DNA of 64,000 nt from Clarkia xantiana subsp. parviflora (lineage: Eukaryota > Streptophyta > Magnoliopsida > Myrtales > Onagraceae). This document shows, piece by piece, positions 1 through 12,504 of the stretch. The first letter of the stretch is position 1. The number at the start of each line of letters is the position of its first letter. The stretch covers positions 41,578,819 through 41,642,818 of the forward strand of contig JAPTYO010000008.1 in NCBI GenBank assembly GCA_036873135.1, given 5' to 3'. Both the position numbers and the translations under genes were made by a program. The notes beneath the pieces were generated by a model that saw only the letters and a program-made list of their open reading frames with translations, had not been told where the DNA came from and ran no database searches.

Positions 1-911
1 TAGGCTAGATCCGACCCTGGGTCGAGGTCGCCGGACCTAGCCTAGGTTATGTCTAACATGTCAAGGAGTTTGATTTTGAAATATTAGGACTAAACTAAAC
101 TAAATAAAAGTTAGGAAAGTATTTGAATGAGTAAATTGAACAAAATTAAAAGTTTAGCGGCCATTTTAGCTGTCAGCTAACGGATTGACCAAAATTAAAA
201 GTTTAGCGGCCATTTTAGCGGTCAACTAACGGATTGACCAAAAGTCTACAAAGTGCAACATATAGTACTGAAAGTATATGAAAAAAAACATTTTATACCA
301 AAAGTCACAATCGGCTAAACATGTTGTACCAAAAGTACTTTCAATCATTTTAAGAATCTCATTTAGTATTTCCATTTTTTTATAAGTATTTTACTAATTT
401 TTATATGTTCTTTTAGGTTATTTTTCTAATTTTCGAACTATTTTAAATTTAATATTTTCATAAATATATTATTTTATACATAAAAAAGTTAAGAGTTTTT
501 TTTTTAAAGAATTTGAAGTTTGTTTTTTCAAATTATATTACATACATAAGGGTCAAATCATGTGTTGCCACATCAGCAAAATTTGTGAAGTAATTTCAAT
601 CGGAAGGTCATTGCTTTTATCTAAAACTAGTGTTTTAAAGCATGCTGCATATATATAAAACACAAACACAAAAAGATGTTACCTTTTAAAAATATTTTAG
701 ACAAGCATATTACAATTTTTTTTTTTAAATCTTTTTGCTTTATATAAAACCAAACTAGAGCAGTACAGGATGTCTCTCTCCACATAATTTTTAACAAATT
801 ATTATTATTATTATTGTTTCCTTCTCCAGCCAAGCCAAAAGCACCATCAGGCAGGAGGAGGATACATACTGGCTCTAAAAAGTAAACAGTCAGTCTCCAT
901 TTACTATATAT
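1..911. other. AT-rich intergenic flank
   Basis: No coding potential is visible. The first 60 bases are GC-richer and partly self-complementary (the GGCTAG / CTAGCC ends match). The rest is AT-rich, with a 49-bp tandem duplication and short CCAAAAGT motifs near 238-345. The stretch next to 912 is the 3' flank of the minus-strand PRD1 gene and probably holds its 3' UTR and polyadenylation region; an ATT trinucleotide run lies at about 797-815. Confidence 0.6.
141..238. repeat. 49-bp direct tandem duplication, two copies
   Basis: The unit starting CAAAATTAAAAGTTTAGCGG at 141 is repeated at 190 with few differences. Both copies end in the motif CTAACGGATTGAC. The origin is unknown; it may be part of a decayed transposon end. 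Confidence 0.85.
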
Positions 912-3063
912 TTACCTGCTGTTGATTTCGCAGCAAAATTTCTCAATCTCTTCCGACAACATCTTACTATCCTTTTCACAAATTGAAGAAGAATAGGATG
1001 ATGACATCAGACGAATGAGATGGTCAGTGATTATTGTACTGCCGTCATTGTGCATAGCTGCTGAACCCTCCTCCTTTCTCGGACATGTTTCTTCACCATC
1101 CACTACCATATTCTCCCCCCTGTACATATTCTTTCTGAATACCTGCAACACCAATGAAACTTGATTATAATAAATAAACAAGCTGCCATTCCTATACCAT
1201 ACTATACCATACCTGAAGAAGCCTGTTTAGACTTGCAGTGTGTTCTTCATTCAGGAACTCACCCTTACAAAGCTCTCGGAACAGAAGGATCAATTCAATG
1301 CTCATGTCATTCCCACCAACATTTCTAAGGATTCCACTAATGCACTTCTCATCAAATACCAAACTCATCCATCCAGGAATTTCTTCCATTTTCAGCACTG
1401 CAATAGCTACATAAACCGATGCCTTGTGGTAATTCATCCACCCCACACTCCGCACTGCCAGACACATTGCAAGCTCTTCCACAATCATTCTGCACCACTT
1501 CTTCCTCTCCATTGTTTTTTCATTTTCCCACTCATACATTATTGCAACACACATACCACAGTTTATAGCCACTCTGCTGTCACTGTAGAAAACCAGGCCT
1601 TCCATTACACCCACCACAGACTTCAGGTGCTTCCTCATCCATACTAAATTTGAATGCTTTTCACGCCTCTGGTCCCACACTTTTTTAACTAACTCTAACA
1701 AACAATATGAAGCAACAAGTTTGATCGGAGGAGATCCAAAGTGGAGCAACACACATAGTTCCTCGCAGCGGCTGCTTAGCAAGGGAACTGGTGAGCACTT
1801 CTCAAGCCCTTCTAGAACAGTGCAGACACTATGACAACAAGAAGTCAGTTCTTTCAGATATGGGGGTTAATATAATACCTCTGCCGCTACAATCCAAATA
1901 ACACTGACCTTTTAAAAGAGAAAAACTGCAATAAAAGAACATTCATCAAATTTCTCCCCGACGTTGAGGTGACTTCAGCATTATCCAGTAAGGCAGGTCC
2001 ACTAGAGCAGGCTTCTTGGATTATGTCACTAATGATTGAAGTTATAGAAGTACTAAGCAGTATGGCTTTTGCAGCTTCAGTGAGGGCGCCATCCATCGAG
2101 TGGTGCAAAATCAAGCAAAGAATACCAAGAATTAGTGTCACTTCATGCGCAAAATTCTCCGTAGCAAGTTTCCAGATTAACTGCTCCATCAACTATAAAA
2201 AAAATATATTGATTAGTAACAGCATTCATTGTTTTTTCTCTGAAGAAAAACTTAATATTCATTTAACATTAGTTTGAGGTATGCACCTTGATAGCCAATG
2301 CAAGCCAAGCATCATCATCCAAGATTGCTTCAGAGTTCACTAAGACCAGCAAATTGGAAATGAAATCTAATGCATTCATATATACCTGTGGGGGGAAAAT
2401 ATTACTCGAGTCACAGTAAAGAATCTGCATTGCTCTGCCAACGCCATTCAAGCTTAATTGGCCAGCAGCAGCAGGAGATATTTCGATAACAGCTTGAGTG
2501 AGACTAAGCAATGAGACCAAGTTATTCTCTTGGATTTTTTCCTTTACTAGTTCATCAAATAAGCATATGAAGATCTTTGCAGCATAAGTATCTCCTGCTG
2601 CAACCAACTCCGCAATGGCTTGTACATCCAACACCTGGGCATTCTTACCACAGATGATGGCATTAGAACTGCTTGAGATGTATATTCTGCAGAATTTCAA
2701 GATCTGATAGGAGAGGTAGCTGCTGATTTTCTCTTGCTGAAACAACCATTTTAGGGATGTCAAGTGAATTGGTGCAGAAGGCAAGTCCCATTCATTTTCA
2801 GCTACTAGCTGAATAAAAATTCTTTCAGCTTCCACGCTATATGAAAATTGGTAGCTCATCTTTGCAATGCCCCTATATAGTCCATAAAGATTGACCAGCT
2901 GAAATGTCGCCACTGAATCAGCAGAACAGTAACTCAAACCGTTGTAGTTGACAAGAATATACTGTTCCAGAGATGCTAAGACTAGTCTATCATCTGCGAA
3001 TCTGTAGAAAAAAAAAACCGCATTTACAAGAGCGTAAGACTAACAGATGTTAATGTGTGTGTT

Positions 3064-3151
<88 letters not shown>

Positions 3152-6100
3152 AGCACCTTTCGTCGAACAAAGAGCTGCAATACAATATGGTGAAAATAGC
3201 AGACTGACAAGAAGATAACTGCACATTGTGAGCATTATTTTGCCCAAGAAGAAACAGCATATCGTTAGGATCGGATGGCAGATAACATAAGGCATCCCTA
3301 ATTGGCTCCCCACATTCATTCCCTAGAAGCATATCAACCAGCGAACCCAGCATCAGATACACTCTCCATTTCATCCTTTCTGTTGGAAATAAGCCCAAGC
3401 ATTTAAAGGACAGGCTGAACCAAGAGAAAGAGGCCATGGTCTCTGCAAATTCTCTAGTCTGGTCATCTGACTCCTGGTTGAGGATGAAATGGAAAGTCTC
3501 AAGTACTCCTAACACAACTTCCTCTTCATCCCATTCATTGACTGCTGTCACTAACCAAGGCAAAACATGTTTTGCACATATGTCTCGAATGGAAAGCTTC
3601 AGCTCTCTCTTTATAGATTCCTCTATGTAGTTATTTTCATGACCATATTCGTATGCCTCTTTCAGAAAATAGAGAGCTTCAAGAAGTTGGTTTGAGTCGA
3701 TCTCATTAGTCAAACAAGATAATATAGCAACTTTTGATGCTTCCTGGATGCTTGGAGCTAGGTTTGGAAAATTATGCGTAGGGGATTTTATCAAACTCAC
3801 AAGAATTGAGCACACCATGGCAAAAGTCTCTGAAAGCATGCCCATACTGCCATCACTATGCCTCCTTAGCATCCTTGTTAGAATACTAACCGTTTCTTCA
3901 CACTGAGAGGTGGTTGCTGCTCCTGGAAAGTTAGAGATGCAACTGGAGACAAGCTTCAGTACTGGACTTTGACATGAATGATAAGGCACATCAGCTACAT
4001 ACTGAAGGACAGGAATCAGAGTTGCCAAGCCAACGGAAAGTTTCTGTTGGAAAGCGTGTTCAGCAGTCGAAAGAATGTCAAGGACTCTAAGGCAAGAACA
4101 GACCACCGGATCACTGATCTCTGCTCATTCATCAAGAAAGGCCATTGTTAAAATTACCACAAAAAGAAAAGAAAAGCAAATCATCAGCAGGATCTTTTAT
4201 TCAAAACAAGATTTTTAAATTTCCCACTAAAAGTGTTAACTGTTAATAATTGGGCGGTAAAAATGGAATGGACATAAAACAATACTGAATCAATCTACTG
4301 GTGGAACTTCAAAAGAAGACATTCTACCAGCAGGGATCATCAACAGATGGGACCATGAGTTTCTATTCTAATTTCATTAATTCCTATGGCTTTATGTTTT
4401 TCCAAAGTATTTTGAATACAGAATCATAGTGCTTCAAAAGGCTTATAGAAGTGATGGCAAGTTCAGAAGGAAAAGAGAAATCAATGAAAAGCTGGATACT
4501 TGCCTGACAACCTAAGTATTTCAAAGACATAATCACCAACGTTGTTTTCCACGAAACACTGGACCTTCTGTTCTGCCTTTTCTTCGCACGACAAATAATG
4601 AGAAACTAAATCTAAGACACTAATTTGGATTTTCTTGTCTGATGAAAGAAGTGAGCCTTTCACTGCCTCAGTAAATAAAAGATGTAGATCACATCCATCA
4701 GTTGAACTTTCAGTAAGTTGTGCAAAATTATCAGCTCCAGCAGCCGAGATGTTCATGTCCTCCACATAGTTAACTTGGAAAAGGCCTCTTTGTGTCAACA
4801 CTATTAAAAAAGCTAACCAAAAAACGGTTAAACATGTCAGTAAATATAACTGAAGACAGATAATTATAGGGTATTAAGAAGGTGAGAAAAAGTTGCCACC
4901 CAAGTTTTATTTTTTTTTTGGCCACGGAATTAAATAAGTATTGAGATGCTGAAAAAAGGTGGAGATCAAGTAAAGCACAAACTGGACATGCTTGGCAATG
5001 TTTCTGCTTTTACCTATGTACAAAATATGGATTATCTAAAGAAAGTTTACAGACCTATACAGTTCATGCGTACATCATCACTTTGAGTCTTCATGAGAAC
5101 CTCCAGCGATAAGTGCAAAAGTTTGGGGCAGAACGGAAGAAAGGGATCAGTCCCACCATTGTCCATTGGTGAGTATAAGAGTGATAACTTGTACAGCACA
5201 AATAGGATCTCCCCTTGTATATCCTCACTATAAGTCATAAAGAGGAGATTAAAGCAGAATACTTATCAGCAAGAAAATGCATGAGTATGCCTTTTTGAAT
5301 TCTGGTCCTTTACGCTATTACCTTGGCAATTGAAGGCCAGCACAAAGATTAGAAATAAGGGCATCTTTGTCTTTAATAGAGCTGAGACAATCATTTGTGA
5401 GGCAATTTAGGAGGACTCCTAGGCAATGGAGCTGAATTTAATAGAATAGAGATTAATCAGTAACAGTTCTACAATATCATTTTCATTCAAGCAGTAGCTT
5501 CCAAGAATGTAGTCATTCTTGAGATCTTATAACCTTTGGGATCCGACGCGAAATAGATATGCCGGTGCATTCCAGGTGAGTGATATTGAGCTAAACTTAA
5601 TTTGGTAAAGAAAGACTTATTGACATCACATTCAATGAAGCAGCTTCATAAGCGGAGCTGAGGTTTCATATTCGTATATAACTTGCACTGTTTAAATTGA
5701 AACTCTTGTATCATCTACATGGACAAAACAGCTTGATGGTAACACCATACTTATGTGGTTCATTTCCCTTGAAAGCCACTAACAACTGCATGAATGGAGA
5801 TGATGTCACTTTTGTTCTTGAAAAAAAGAAGAAGCCCTCCAGTTCATGAAAAAGATTGGCTAAATAAATTTATAATGCAAATTGTGAGAAAAGTAAAATT
5901 CTGATCAAACAGTTGATTATTTAGTTTTTTTTTTTTTTTTGCCAATAATTATTTAGTATTTGGTGATCTAAATGGCAGAAGGAAAGAGTAGATCACACTA
6001 TTGAAGAAAAGCTGCAACCAAGTTAGGGTCAAAAATCTCAGTAGTCCTATTTAGAGTTTCAGACTGCAGACTTACTGGGGCTGACTCAACTTTCACATGT

Positions 6101-6885
6101 ATTATTGGGTCATATATTTCTGAATGTTGAGTTGAGGACAACAGAAATGAATCACCAGCCTCTGAAGTTTAAAGTAGTGGATCCTTTTTGTATCTAGCAT
6201 ACACACTTTGTGATAGTGTTTGATTAGAATGCAGCGATTTCAATATTTCTGCTTTGAACAGCAAAAGACGGAGCAAACAGATTGCACTAGCTGCTAACTT
6301 CCGTTTGTCATGATCAATATACAATGGTTCCATCAGCTGAATTCGAAATTGCAGCATTAGTAAGATGATACTTACAGTAAAAACCTGGCGCCTACTCCAT
6401 CCAAGCGAGCGAGAGGAGAGAGCATCCGAAACCCTAGTGACGAACTCACTAGCCAGCGATTCTCCAGCAGAGTCGCAGAGATGTTTAATGAGATGGATAA
6501 CCTGGTGAGCGATTGGTTCATCGTCGAAGGAGGAGAGAGCATGGAGCAGAGGAGAGACGAGAAGGTGGGAATGGAAGGCGAGGAGAGATTTGAGGAATGG
6601 AGGTTGGGAGAAAGCCTGAGAGAGCTGGGAAAGAGCGTAGGAGACATGGAGAGTGGGGGCGTGAGGCGTGTTCAGTAAGTTGGTGAAGCAGACGAGGCAG
6701 ATGGAGCCGCCTTGATGGGTGGGGAGGTTGAGAGAAGATCGGTGGCCGCGATTGCATGGAAGGTACCGCAGGAGTGAAGGACCTGACACTACTTCTTCTT
6801 CTTCTTCTTCCCCTCCTACTCCTACTACTTCATCTTCCTCCATTTCCTGAGAGAAAAATGGATTCGGTGAGTCAGCGAAGTACAT
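912..6885 (-). CDS. PRD1: PRD1-like meiotic DNA double-strand-break protein, nine exons
   Basis: PRD1 (PUTATIVE RECOMBINATION INITIATION DEFECT 1) is a plant nuclear protein needed for SPO11-dependent meiotic double-strand breaks and is the counterpart of mammalian MEI1. Nine exons join in phase, in transcript order: 6376-6885, 5322-5431, 5055-5227, 4500-4812, 3157-4113, 2287-3001, 1909-2192, 1213-1828, 912-1142. They total 3909 nt, giving 1302 residues, close to the family's roughly 1300. All introns are GT-AG. Characteristic stretches include ALSSFDDEPIA and SLGWSRRQVFT (exon 1), SLEVLMKTQSDDVRMNC (exon 3), VCSCLRVLDILSTAEHAF (exon 5), LHFGSPPIKLVASYCLLELV (exon 8). No catalytic domain is seen; the protein looks all-helical, armadillo-like. 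An acidic Glu run lies near residues 26-31. The start could be the ATG at 6885 or the in-frame ATG at 6843; I chose the upstream one. No stop or frameshift was found, so the gene looks functional. The family assignment rests on recall of plant PRD1 proteins. Confidence 0.93.
3067..3150. repeat. (GA)n microsatellite in PRD1 intron 5
   Basis: An almost pure GA run of about 84 bp, read as CT on the gene strand. It fills much of intron 5 (3002-3156) and begins only a few bases inside the 5' splice site at 3156. Confidence 0.95.
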
Positions 6886-7447
6886 GACTCACTCTATGAC
6901 CTGAGCTACGGCGGCACGGCTAGTAATTTAAATTCCAGCCCGCAAACTTTTTATTTTCTATCCGACTTAAATTTCTCTCAATTTTAATTTTTTTTTTTCT
7001 AACTGTATGTAGGGATGGCAACGGGGCGGGTCGAGGCGGGTTTTCACCGCCCCGGACCCGCCCCGCGGGTCGGTTTTGAAGACCCGGCCCCGGGTACATA
7101 AGCCTCCCGGGGCGGGTCAGGCGGGGCAAAAAATCCCGCGGGTCGACCCGCGGGGCCCCGACCCGACCCGAACGTGGTAGCTTTTTTTTTTTTTTTTTCA
7201 CCATAAAAACAGCAAACACCAAATGTCCAAATCCAAATCAAATACAAACATAACAACACCAAATCCACATCACCAAATCCAAATTCAAACACCAAATCAA
7301 ACACAAACAACACAACACCAAATCCACATCACCAAATCCAAACACCAAATTCAAACACCAAATCCAAATTACTAAATTCAAACACCAAATTCAAATCAAA
7401 ATCCACTTATAGTTCACCATTGGAACATCACACTCCACATCATCCAC

Positions 7448-9808
7448 TTACGATTCGTTCACCATTGGAACATCACACTCCACATCGTCTTCCTCATTTT
7501 CAATACATGGTGGCAACTCCATCTTATTCCCACTCCCCGAAGATTCATCTATGCAATACAAGTACACAAATAGAACCCAAGAGAGATGTAGTTAAAACAA
7601 ATATATATATATATTAGATTACAAAAAAGATTAAAAATAGTTTTGTACCTCGAATTTGACTCCAACACCAACTCTGGGAACACATTAACGCTTCAACAAA
7701 TTTAGGCTTGAGCCTACTACAATTCTTGTTCAACACATTCCCACTAGTAGAAAAAGAAGACTCGGAAGCGACAGTGGAAACTGGAACAGCAAGGACATCT
7801 CTTGCCATAGCTTGCAAAATAGGGAAACCACTTCCTCCCGTTCTCCACCAACCCAATATATCAAGTGGTTTATCAGGAAGACACGCTGCATCCACATAGC
7901 TCTGATACTCAATTCTAACTGTGTCTACTGTGGCAGAGCAAGTTTGGTTTGAAGCTTTTGCTTTCATAACAGAGGGCATGAACAGCTTTTGCTTCTTACT
8001 ACGACGGCTGTCAGTAGATTCCTTGTTCAAAGTTGAAGTAACAGTTTCTGACCTCTCTTTCGGCTTCAGTTCATCCAATTCTTGTTTGTACTGATACATC
8101 ATATCAAAGATACATGACCGAATTCTAGTAAACTCTTCAGAAGAAGCAGTACCAGGCATCAATTGATTGTAAAGGTGATTCACAGTTGTCAACTTATATC
8201 TAGGATCAAGGAATACACCAACACCCATGATACCATGAATAACAGACCAATAAGAATTGAACTTAGTCAGCATCTTGATAGACATATCCCTAATCACACT
8301 GTTTGGATCTTCAATCCATTTGCCCAATTGCATCATAATCTCACACATATCGTTGAAAAACATATGCATTGTTGGGTATCTTGAACCAGAAAAAAGCTTG
8401 GTCACATCATGGAAATAAGACAACTTCTCACATATTTCATCTGCTAGCTTCCACTCCTCCTCAGATGGAAATGTTTTATAGAGAGGTTCTCTTTGCTTAG
8501 CACGTTTAAACACGTTCTTATAAAGAAGTGCAACACTAAGCATAAAAAACGTGGAGTTCCAACGTGTCTTACAATCAACAGTTAACTCCTTTTCATATCG
8601 AACATTCAACTGATCAGCAGCCTCCTTAAATTTTTGCAATCTCTTAGGAGAACCAGTCCAAAACACAACACTATCACGGATTTTCTGAATTGACACGGCA
8701 ATTATATCAAGGCCATATTTCACAATCAAGTTTAAAATATGGGCAGAACATCTCATGTGAATTAACCTTCCTTGTAGCAAGAGATCATTCGAGTCTAACC
8801 TTCCCAAGAGATTGCGGATCATGGCATCATTTGTGGTGCAATTATCAACCGTGACGGCTAATATTTTCCTATCCACATTCCAATCCATAAAACATTCTGC
8901 AAGTATCTCAGTCAGTGCTTCCGCGGTATGTGGACTTGGAACATAAGCAAACCTGAAACGTAAAAACAAAAAAATGTTTATAAAATAAACTTTAATAATA
9001 ATATCTCAATAAAAAAATTAACAAATAATAAAATAAGTTAGTACCTCAAGATAATGCTTTGCAAAGACCATTTTTTATCAATAAAATGAGTTGTAATTGC
9101 CATGTAACCCTTCTGTTGGCTCGGTGATGTCCACATATCTGTGGTTATAGAAACTCTACTACCACTCAATGCCAACATCTTCATAACATCCTTCTTCGTA
9201 TCAGCATACATCTTCACAATATCACCACGTATTGTGTTTCGACAAACCATCTTGAATGTTGGATTCAACTCCGAACAAAGTTCTCGAAATCCAACATAAT
9301 CAACCACAAAGAGAGGAAACCCATGCAAGACTATCATCCTAGCAATCTTTCCTCTAACAACTAAAGGATCAGCATTTGACAGTGCAACCTTTTCATTCTC
9401 TACATTTTTCTTTTTTGAAAAGTTAATCCACATCTGCTTCGGATCCCGATTGGTTCGCTTAGCACACCGTTCGAAATGATTATGCAAGTGTTTTGTACCA
9501 TTTTTAGATTCAGCACCAAGTTTTGTATTGCAATACTTACAAAAAGCTAATGCAGCACCGTTAATCTTCTTTTCAATATAATGCTACCATATCTCTGCTT
9601 TCCGTTTTTTTGACACACCAGATGAATCTTCAACTTCAACACTATCAACATCAACGGTAGGAGGAATGCTGTCATCAGAACCGATAGGAAGGCTTCCACT
9701 AATTGGTTGCTAACCAACCATTGTTGAAGGGGATTCACCAATCGGAACCGAAGTAGAAACCGAACCAGCCGTGCTAGCCTTAGAAGTTGCACCATCGGGT
9801 TCAACCAT
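7448..9808 (-). pseudogene. hAT transposase (BED zinc finger, RNase H-like, hAT dimerisation domain), two nonsense codons
   Basis: Three exons join in phase: 9045-9808, 7649-8952 and 7448-7548, giving 723 codons. Order of domains: a Ser/Thr-rich start MVEPDGATSKAS, a BED zinc finger (CKYC ... HLHNHFERC, coded near 9480-9570), the RNase H-fold core (TTDMWTSPSQQKGYMAITTH, then AVTVDNCTTNDAMI, CSAHILNLIVK), and the C-terminal dimerisation region (DILGWWRTGGSGFPILQAMA, VPVSTVASESSFSTSG). The last exon is an acidic tail ending MVNES. Two in-frame TAG codons interrupt exon 1 at 9710-9712 and 9584-9586, the second just before the BED finger. All else is open, so the copy looks recently disabled. A 36-bp partial duplication lies at the very 3' end around 7420-7490. 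Confidence 0.88.
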
Positions 9809-10387
9809 TTTTTCTGTCAATCAACAACATATTTTTAAGACGTTTGTAATTTGCTACATGAAAATAATAAACTGAAACACTACATGATATAACAAATTAT
9901 AAGAAAAAAAGTTTGATTAATAAACAGACCAACATACAAGTGCGGGAAAATTAACATATGTAGAAAATATCAAGATTCATTGCAACAACACTCATTTCCG
10001 CACTCATTGCAGCAAAAGACAAACAATTTCATCTTCACTTTAGAGATGTTCCATATGGGGACCTCCCCCAAAAAGCAAACAGACAGTACAGCAAATAGAC
10101 AGAAATATTCATATATACTATACATACATATATTACTCTTCAACCATATGTAAATTGTGTTTACAAAAACAAAATATATTGAAGTTATTTAAGAATTTCC
10201 TCAAAATATGTAAATGGAAGAGCTCGTAGCCACCCAAAACAAGTACAAAATAAGTGCCATCACTAATCTAGTAGTGCAAATACAATATCAAGTTGTTCAA
10301 ATTAACCCTAATTAACCAATCAAACAGTGTGCAAATACAACATCAAGTTCATATTAACTAATTAACCAATCAAACAGTGGAATTACC

Positions 10388-10850
10388 TGGGTTAATGTTG
10401 CTGTATGTTGATTCCGTTGAATTTGAAATTTGAAGTGCTTGAGCTGCTGCTGTAGCTGTGTTCGTTGCTGGTGTCTGAGCCGCTGTTGGAGCCGTGAGTC
10501 TGTGCTGGACTGCTGGTGCTGGTGCCGCCGTGAGTCTCCTTCCGCCGCTAGTATCAGGCCGCTGCAGGAGGAGCTGTGACCACTGACGCCGGACTGGAGC
10601 TGGGACCTGGGAGGGGTGCCGACTGGAGCCGCAGCTGGGACCAGGGAGGGGAGGCGCTGCTGGAGGGAACCCGCTGCTGGAGGGCCTTCACCGGAGATGC
10701 CGGACCAGAGCCGGCCGGAGACGACGGAGCTGCTGCCGCGAGCGATGAAGATTGGCGCCGAGCGGGACTTCAAATTTGGAGAGGACACAAGAGCGCGACT
10801 CGGGAGCGGCAAACTATGAGAGCCTCAGCCTCAGTCTCAAATCTCAATTA
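10388..10850 (-). other. GC-rich 5' leader and promoter side of the hAT transposase gene
   Basis: This part is rich in CTG/CAG and GCC triplets and is open in more than one frame on both strands. The minus-strand reading is low-complexity (Gln, Ser, Pro, Arg) and resembles no protein. It ends at a good splice donor at 10386/10385 and so is best read as a transcribed leader exon of the transposase gene. Confidence 0.55.
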
Positions 10851-10853
10851 ACC

Positions 10854-11425
10854 CTAAAAATAATTTTATAGTAATTACAGTTAGGTCCTTAATATTTTAG
10901 ATAGGTTTATATTAACCCTAGTATAAGATATATGTTACATAAATATTTATAATATATTAATATATGAAATATCAGAATTCCGGGGCGGGTCCACGGGGCC
11001 CAGCAACACGTAACCCGGACCCGCCCCGCCCCGGGACCGACCCGCCCCGAACCCGACCCGCGCCCCGCGAGTCGGCGGGTCAATTTCGGGTCGGGGCCCC
11101 GCGGGTCAGCGGGGCCCCGAGACCCGTTACCATCCCTACCTAAAAATAATTTTATAGTAATTACAGTTAGGTCCTTAATATTTTAGATAGGTTTATATTA
11201 ACCCTAGTATAAGATATATGTTACATAAATATTTATAATATATTAATATATGAAATATCAGAATTCCGGGGCGGGTCCACGGGGCCCCGCAACACGTAAC
11301 CCGGACCCGCCCCGCCCCGGGACCGACCCGCCCCGAACCCGACCCGCGCCCCGCGGGTCGGCGGGTCAATTTCGGGTCGGGGCCCCGCGGGTCAGTTGGG
11401 CCCCGAGACCCGTTGCCATCCCTAA
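10854..11425. repeat. 286-bp tandem duplication of the hAT right end
   Basis: Units 10854-11139 and 11140-11425 are near-identical over their whole length. Each begins CTAAAAATAATTTTATAG and each ends with a copy of the terminal inverted repeat (inner copy GTTACCATCCCTA, outer copy GTTGCCATCCCTA). The element therefore has two consecutive right ends; the outer one carries the target duplication. Confidence 0.9.
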
Positions 11426-11432
11426 CTGTATG

Positions 11433-12262
11433 TATCAGTATCAGATTAAGAGCCTCTAGTATAATTGCCTCGCAATAATCTAAAGTCTTGATATCAATAT
11501 TTTTAAGACTCAAATAAGATTTGAACCGAGATGTCTGGTTAAAAGAATAAACTAATATTTCAACCGTTAAATCATAGTAGATCTCAGCCCACGTTTCAAT
11601 TATGTACGTGTCTAGAGCACGAGTTAAACTAGCACATGTAATAATTTCTTATGCAGCCAAAGCTGATGTAACAAGATGCTGATTTGCCTCCGATCTCCCT
11701 CATTTCGTGAGAAGATTGTAGGCAAATTATTTTTTTCTTGCTTTCTATATATAAAAAAAAAGACCTCAGCCCACACTACGTATGAATTTTCATGGTCAAA
11801 CTATTACAATAATGTTATAATATTGATGCACGATATGGTTGAAAATGCTCAAAAGATGATACAAGATCGTGATTGATCTAATCCGCAGGACAATACAAGG
11901 ATAAAAAATGACGCCAGCGTTGGCCTTCTACCGCAGCGGACCCACAGGCCAATGCCAATCTCTCAGGGCAGGTTCTCTTTCAGAGGATCGGGAACCAGCT
12001 CAGGCAACGTAGCGTCCGCTAAAGGCGTAACTAACAGGTTCTGTTCTATCTCCCCATCCGAGTCATCCCGTACTCCAAAAAAGCATAGGTGAGGCCTGGA
12101 GAGTGGGACGGATCTACCTGTGCCAATGGTTAGTGGTTCTCCTAAATGAATGTTGGAGCTCTACCTGCTCTACCTAACTAGCCTTCAGCTCTTTCACCAA
12201 GTACAACAATATCCGATGTAGCGCATTCTCCCTCTTTCGCAATGTAAAAGAGTGGAATAATT
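11433..12262. other. Intergenic, nothing recognised
   Basis: A moderately AT-rich spacer of about 830 bp. I see no gene, RNA or transposon end. The part near 11880-12230 is less AT-rich but has no sustained open frame or familiar motif. Confidence 0.5.
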
Positions 12263-12476
12263 TTTTTTGGTAAAACAAAAACATTTAAATTATGTAACAT
12301 TTCATAATTTTTTTAAAATATTCAAATTAATTTTAAAATGCTCGAGCGACTGATAGAGAAAAAACAACTAAAGAGTTCCCGGTCGCTCTAGCATTTTAAA
12401 TTCAATTTGAATATTTTTTTAAAAAAAAATATTAAATCATATTGCATAATTTAAATGTATTTATTTTACCAAAAAA
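12263..12476. mobile_element. Foldback MITE, 214 bp
   Basis: Arms TTTTTTGGTAAAACAAAAAC (from 12263) and the inverse ending ...TTATTTTACCAAAAAA (12476) pair almost along their whole length. Both arms include ATTTAAATTATG and AAAATGCTCGAGCGAC-type sequence, leaving a loop of about 30 bp near 12355-12385. No clear target duplication is seen, so the superfamily is open. It sits exactly where the left LTR of the next element loses its 5' part. Confidence 0.8.
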
Positions 12477-12504
12477 CTTACATTCCATATTGGGCACAAG
12501 AACT

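Larger units (their letters stand above)
7010..11424 (-). mobile_element. Complete hAT-superfamily DNA transposon with 8-bp TSD
   Basis: The element runs from TAGGGATGGCAACGGG at 7010 to the inverse sequence ending ...CCATCCCTA at 11424. It is flanked by a perfect 8-bp target duplication ACTGTATG at 7002-7009 and 11425-11432, which is diagnostic of hAT. Both subterminal regions are very GC-rich (runs of GGGGCGGGTC type). One transposase gene lies inside on the minus strand. Its GC-rich 5' leader lies near 10388-10850 and is joined by a leader intron at 9814-10386 (donor CAG|GTAATT, acceptor TTGACAG) to the coding exon. The right end is tandemly duplicated. The insertion lies just upstream of the PRD1 start and may separate PRD1 from upstream control sequences. 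Confidence 0.95.

Noticed and set aside
3050..3319. Minus-strand frame with a long Leu-Ser repeat
   Set aside because: It is the translation of the GA microsatellite joined to a shadow frame of PRD1 exon 5.
10354..10851. Open frames on both strands in the GC-rich leader of the hAT element
   Set aside because: Low-complexity, open on both strands because of composition, and ended by a leader splice donor; no protein family is visible.
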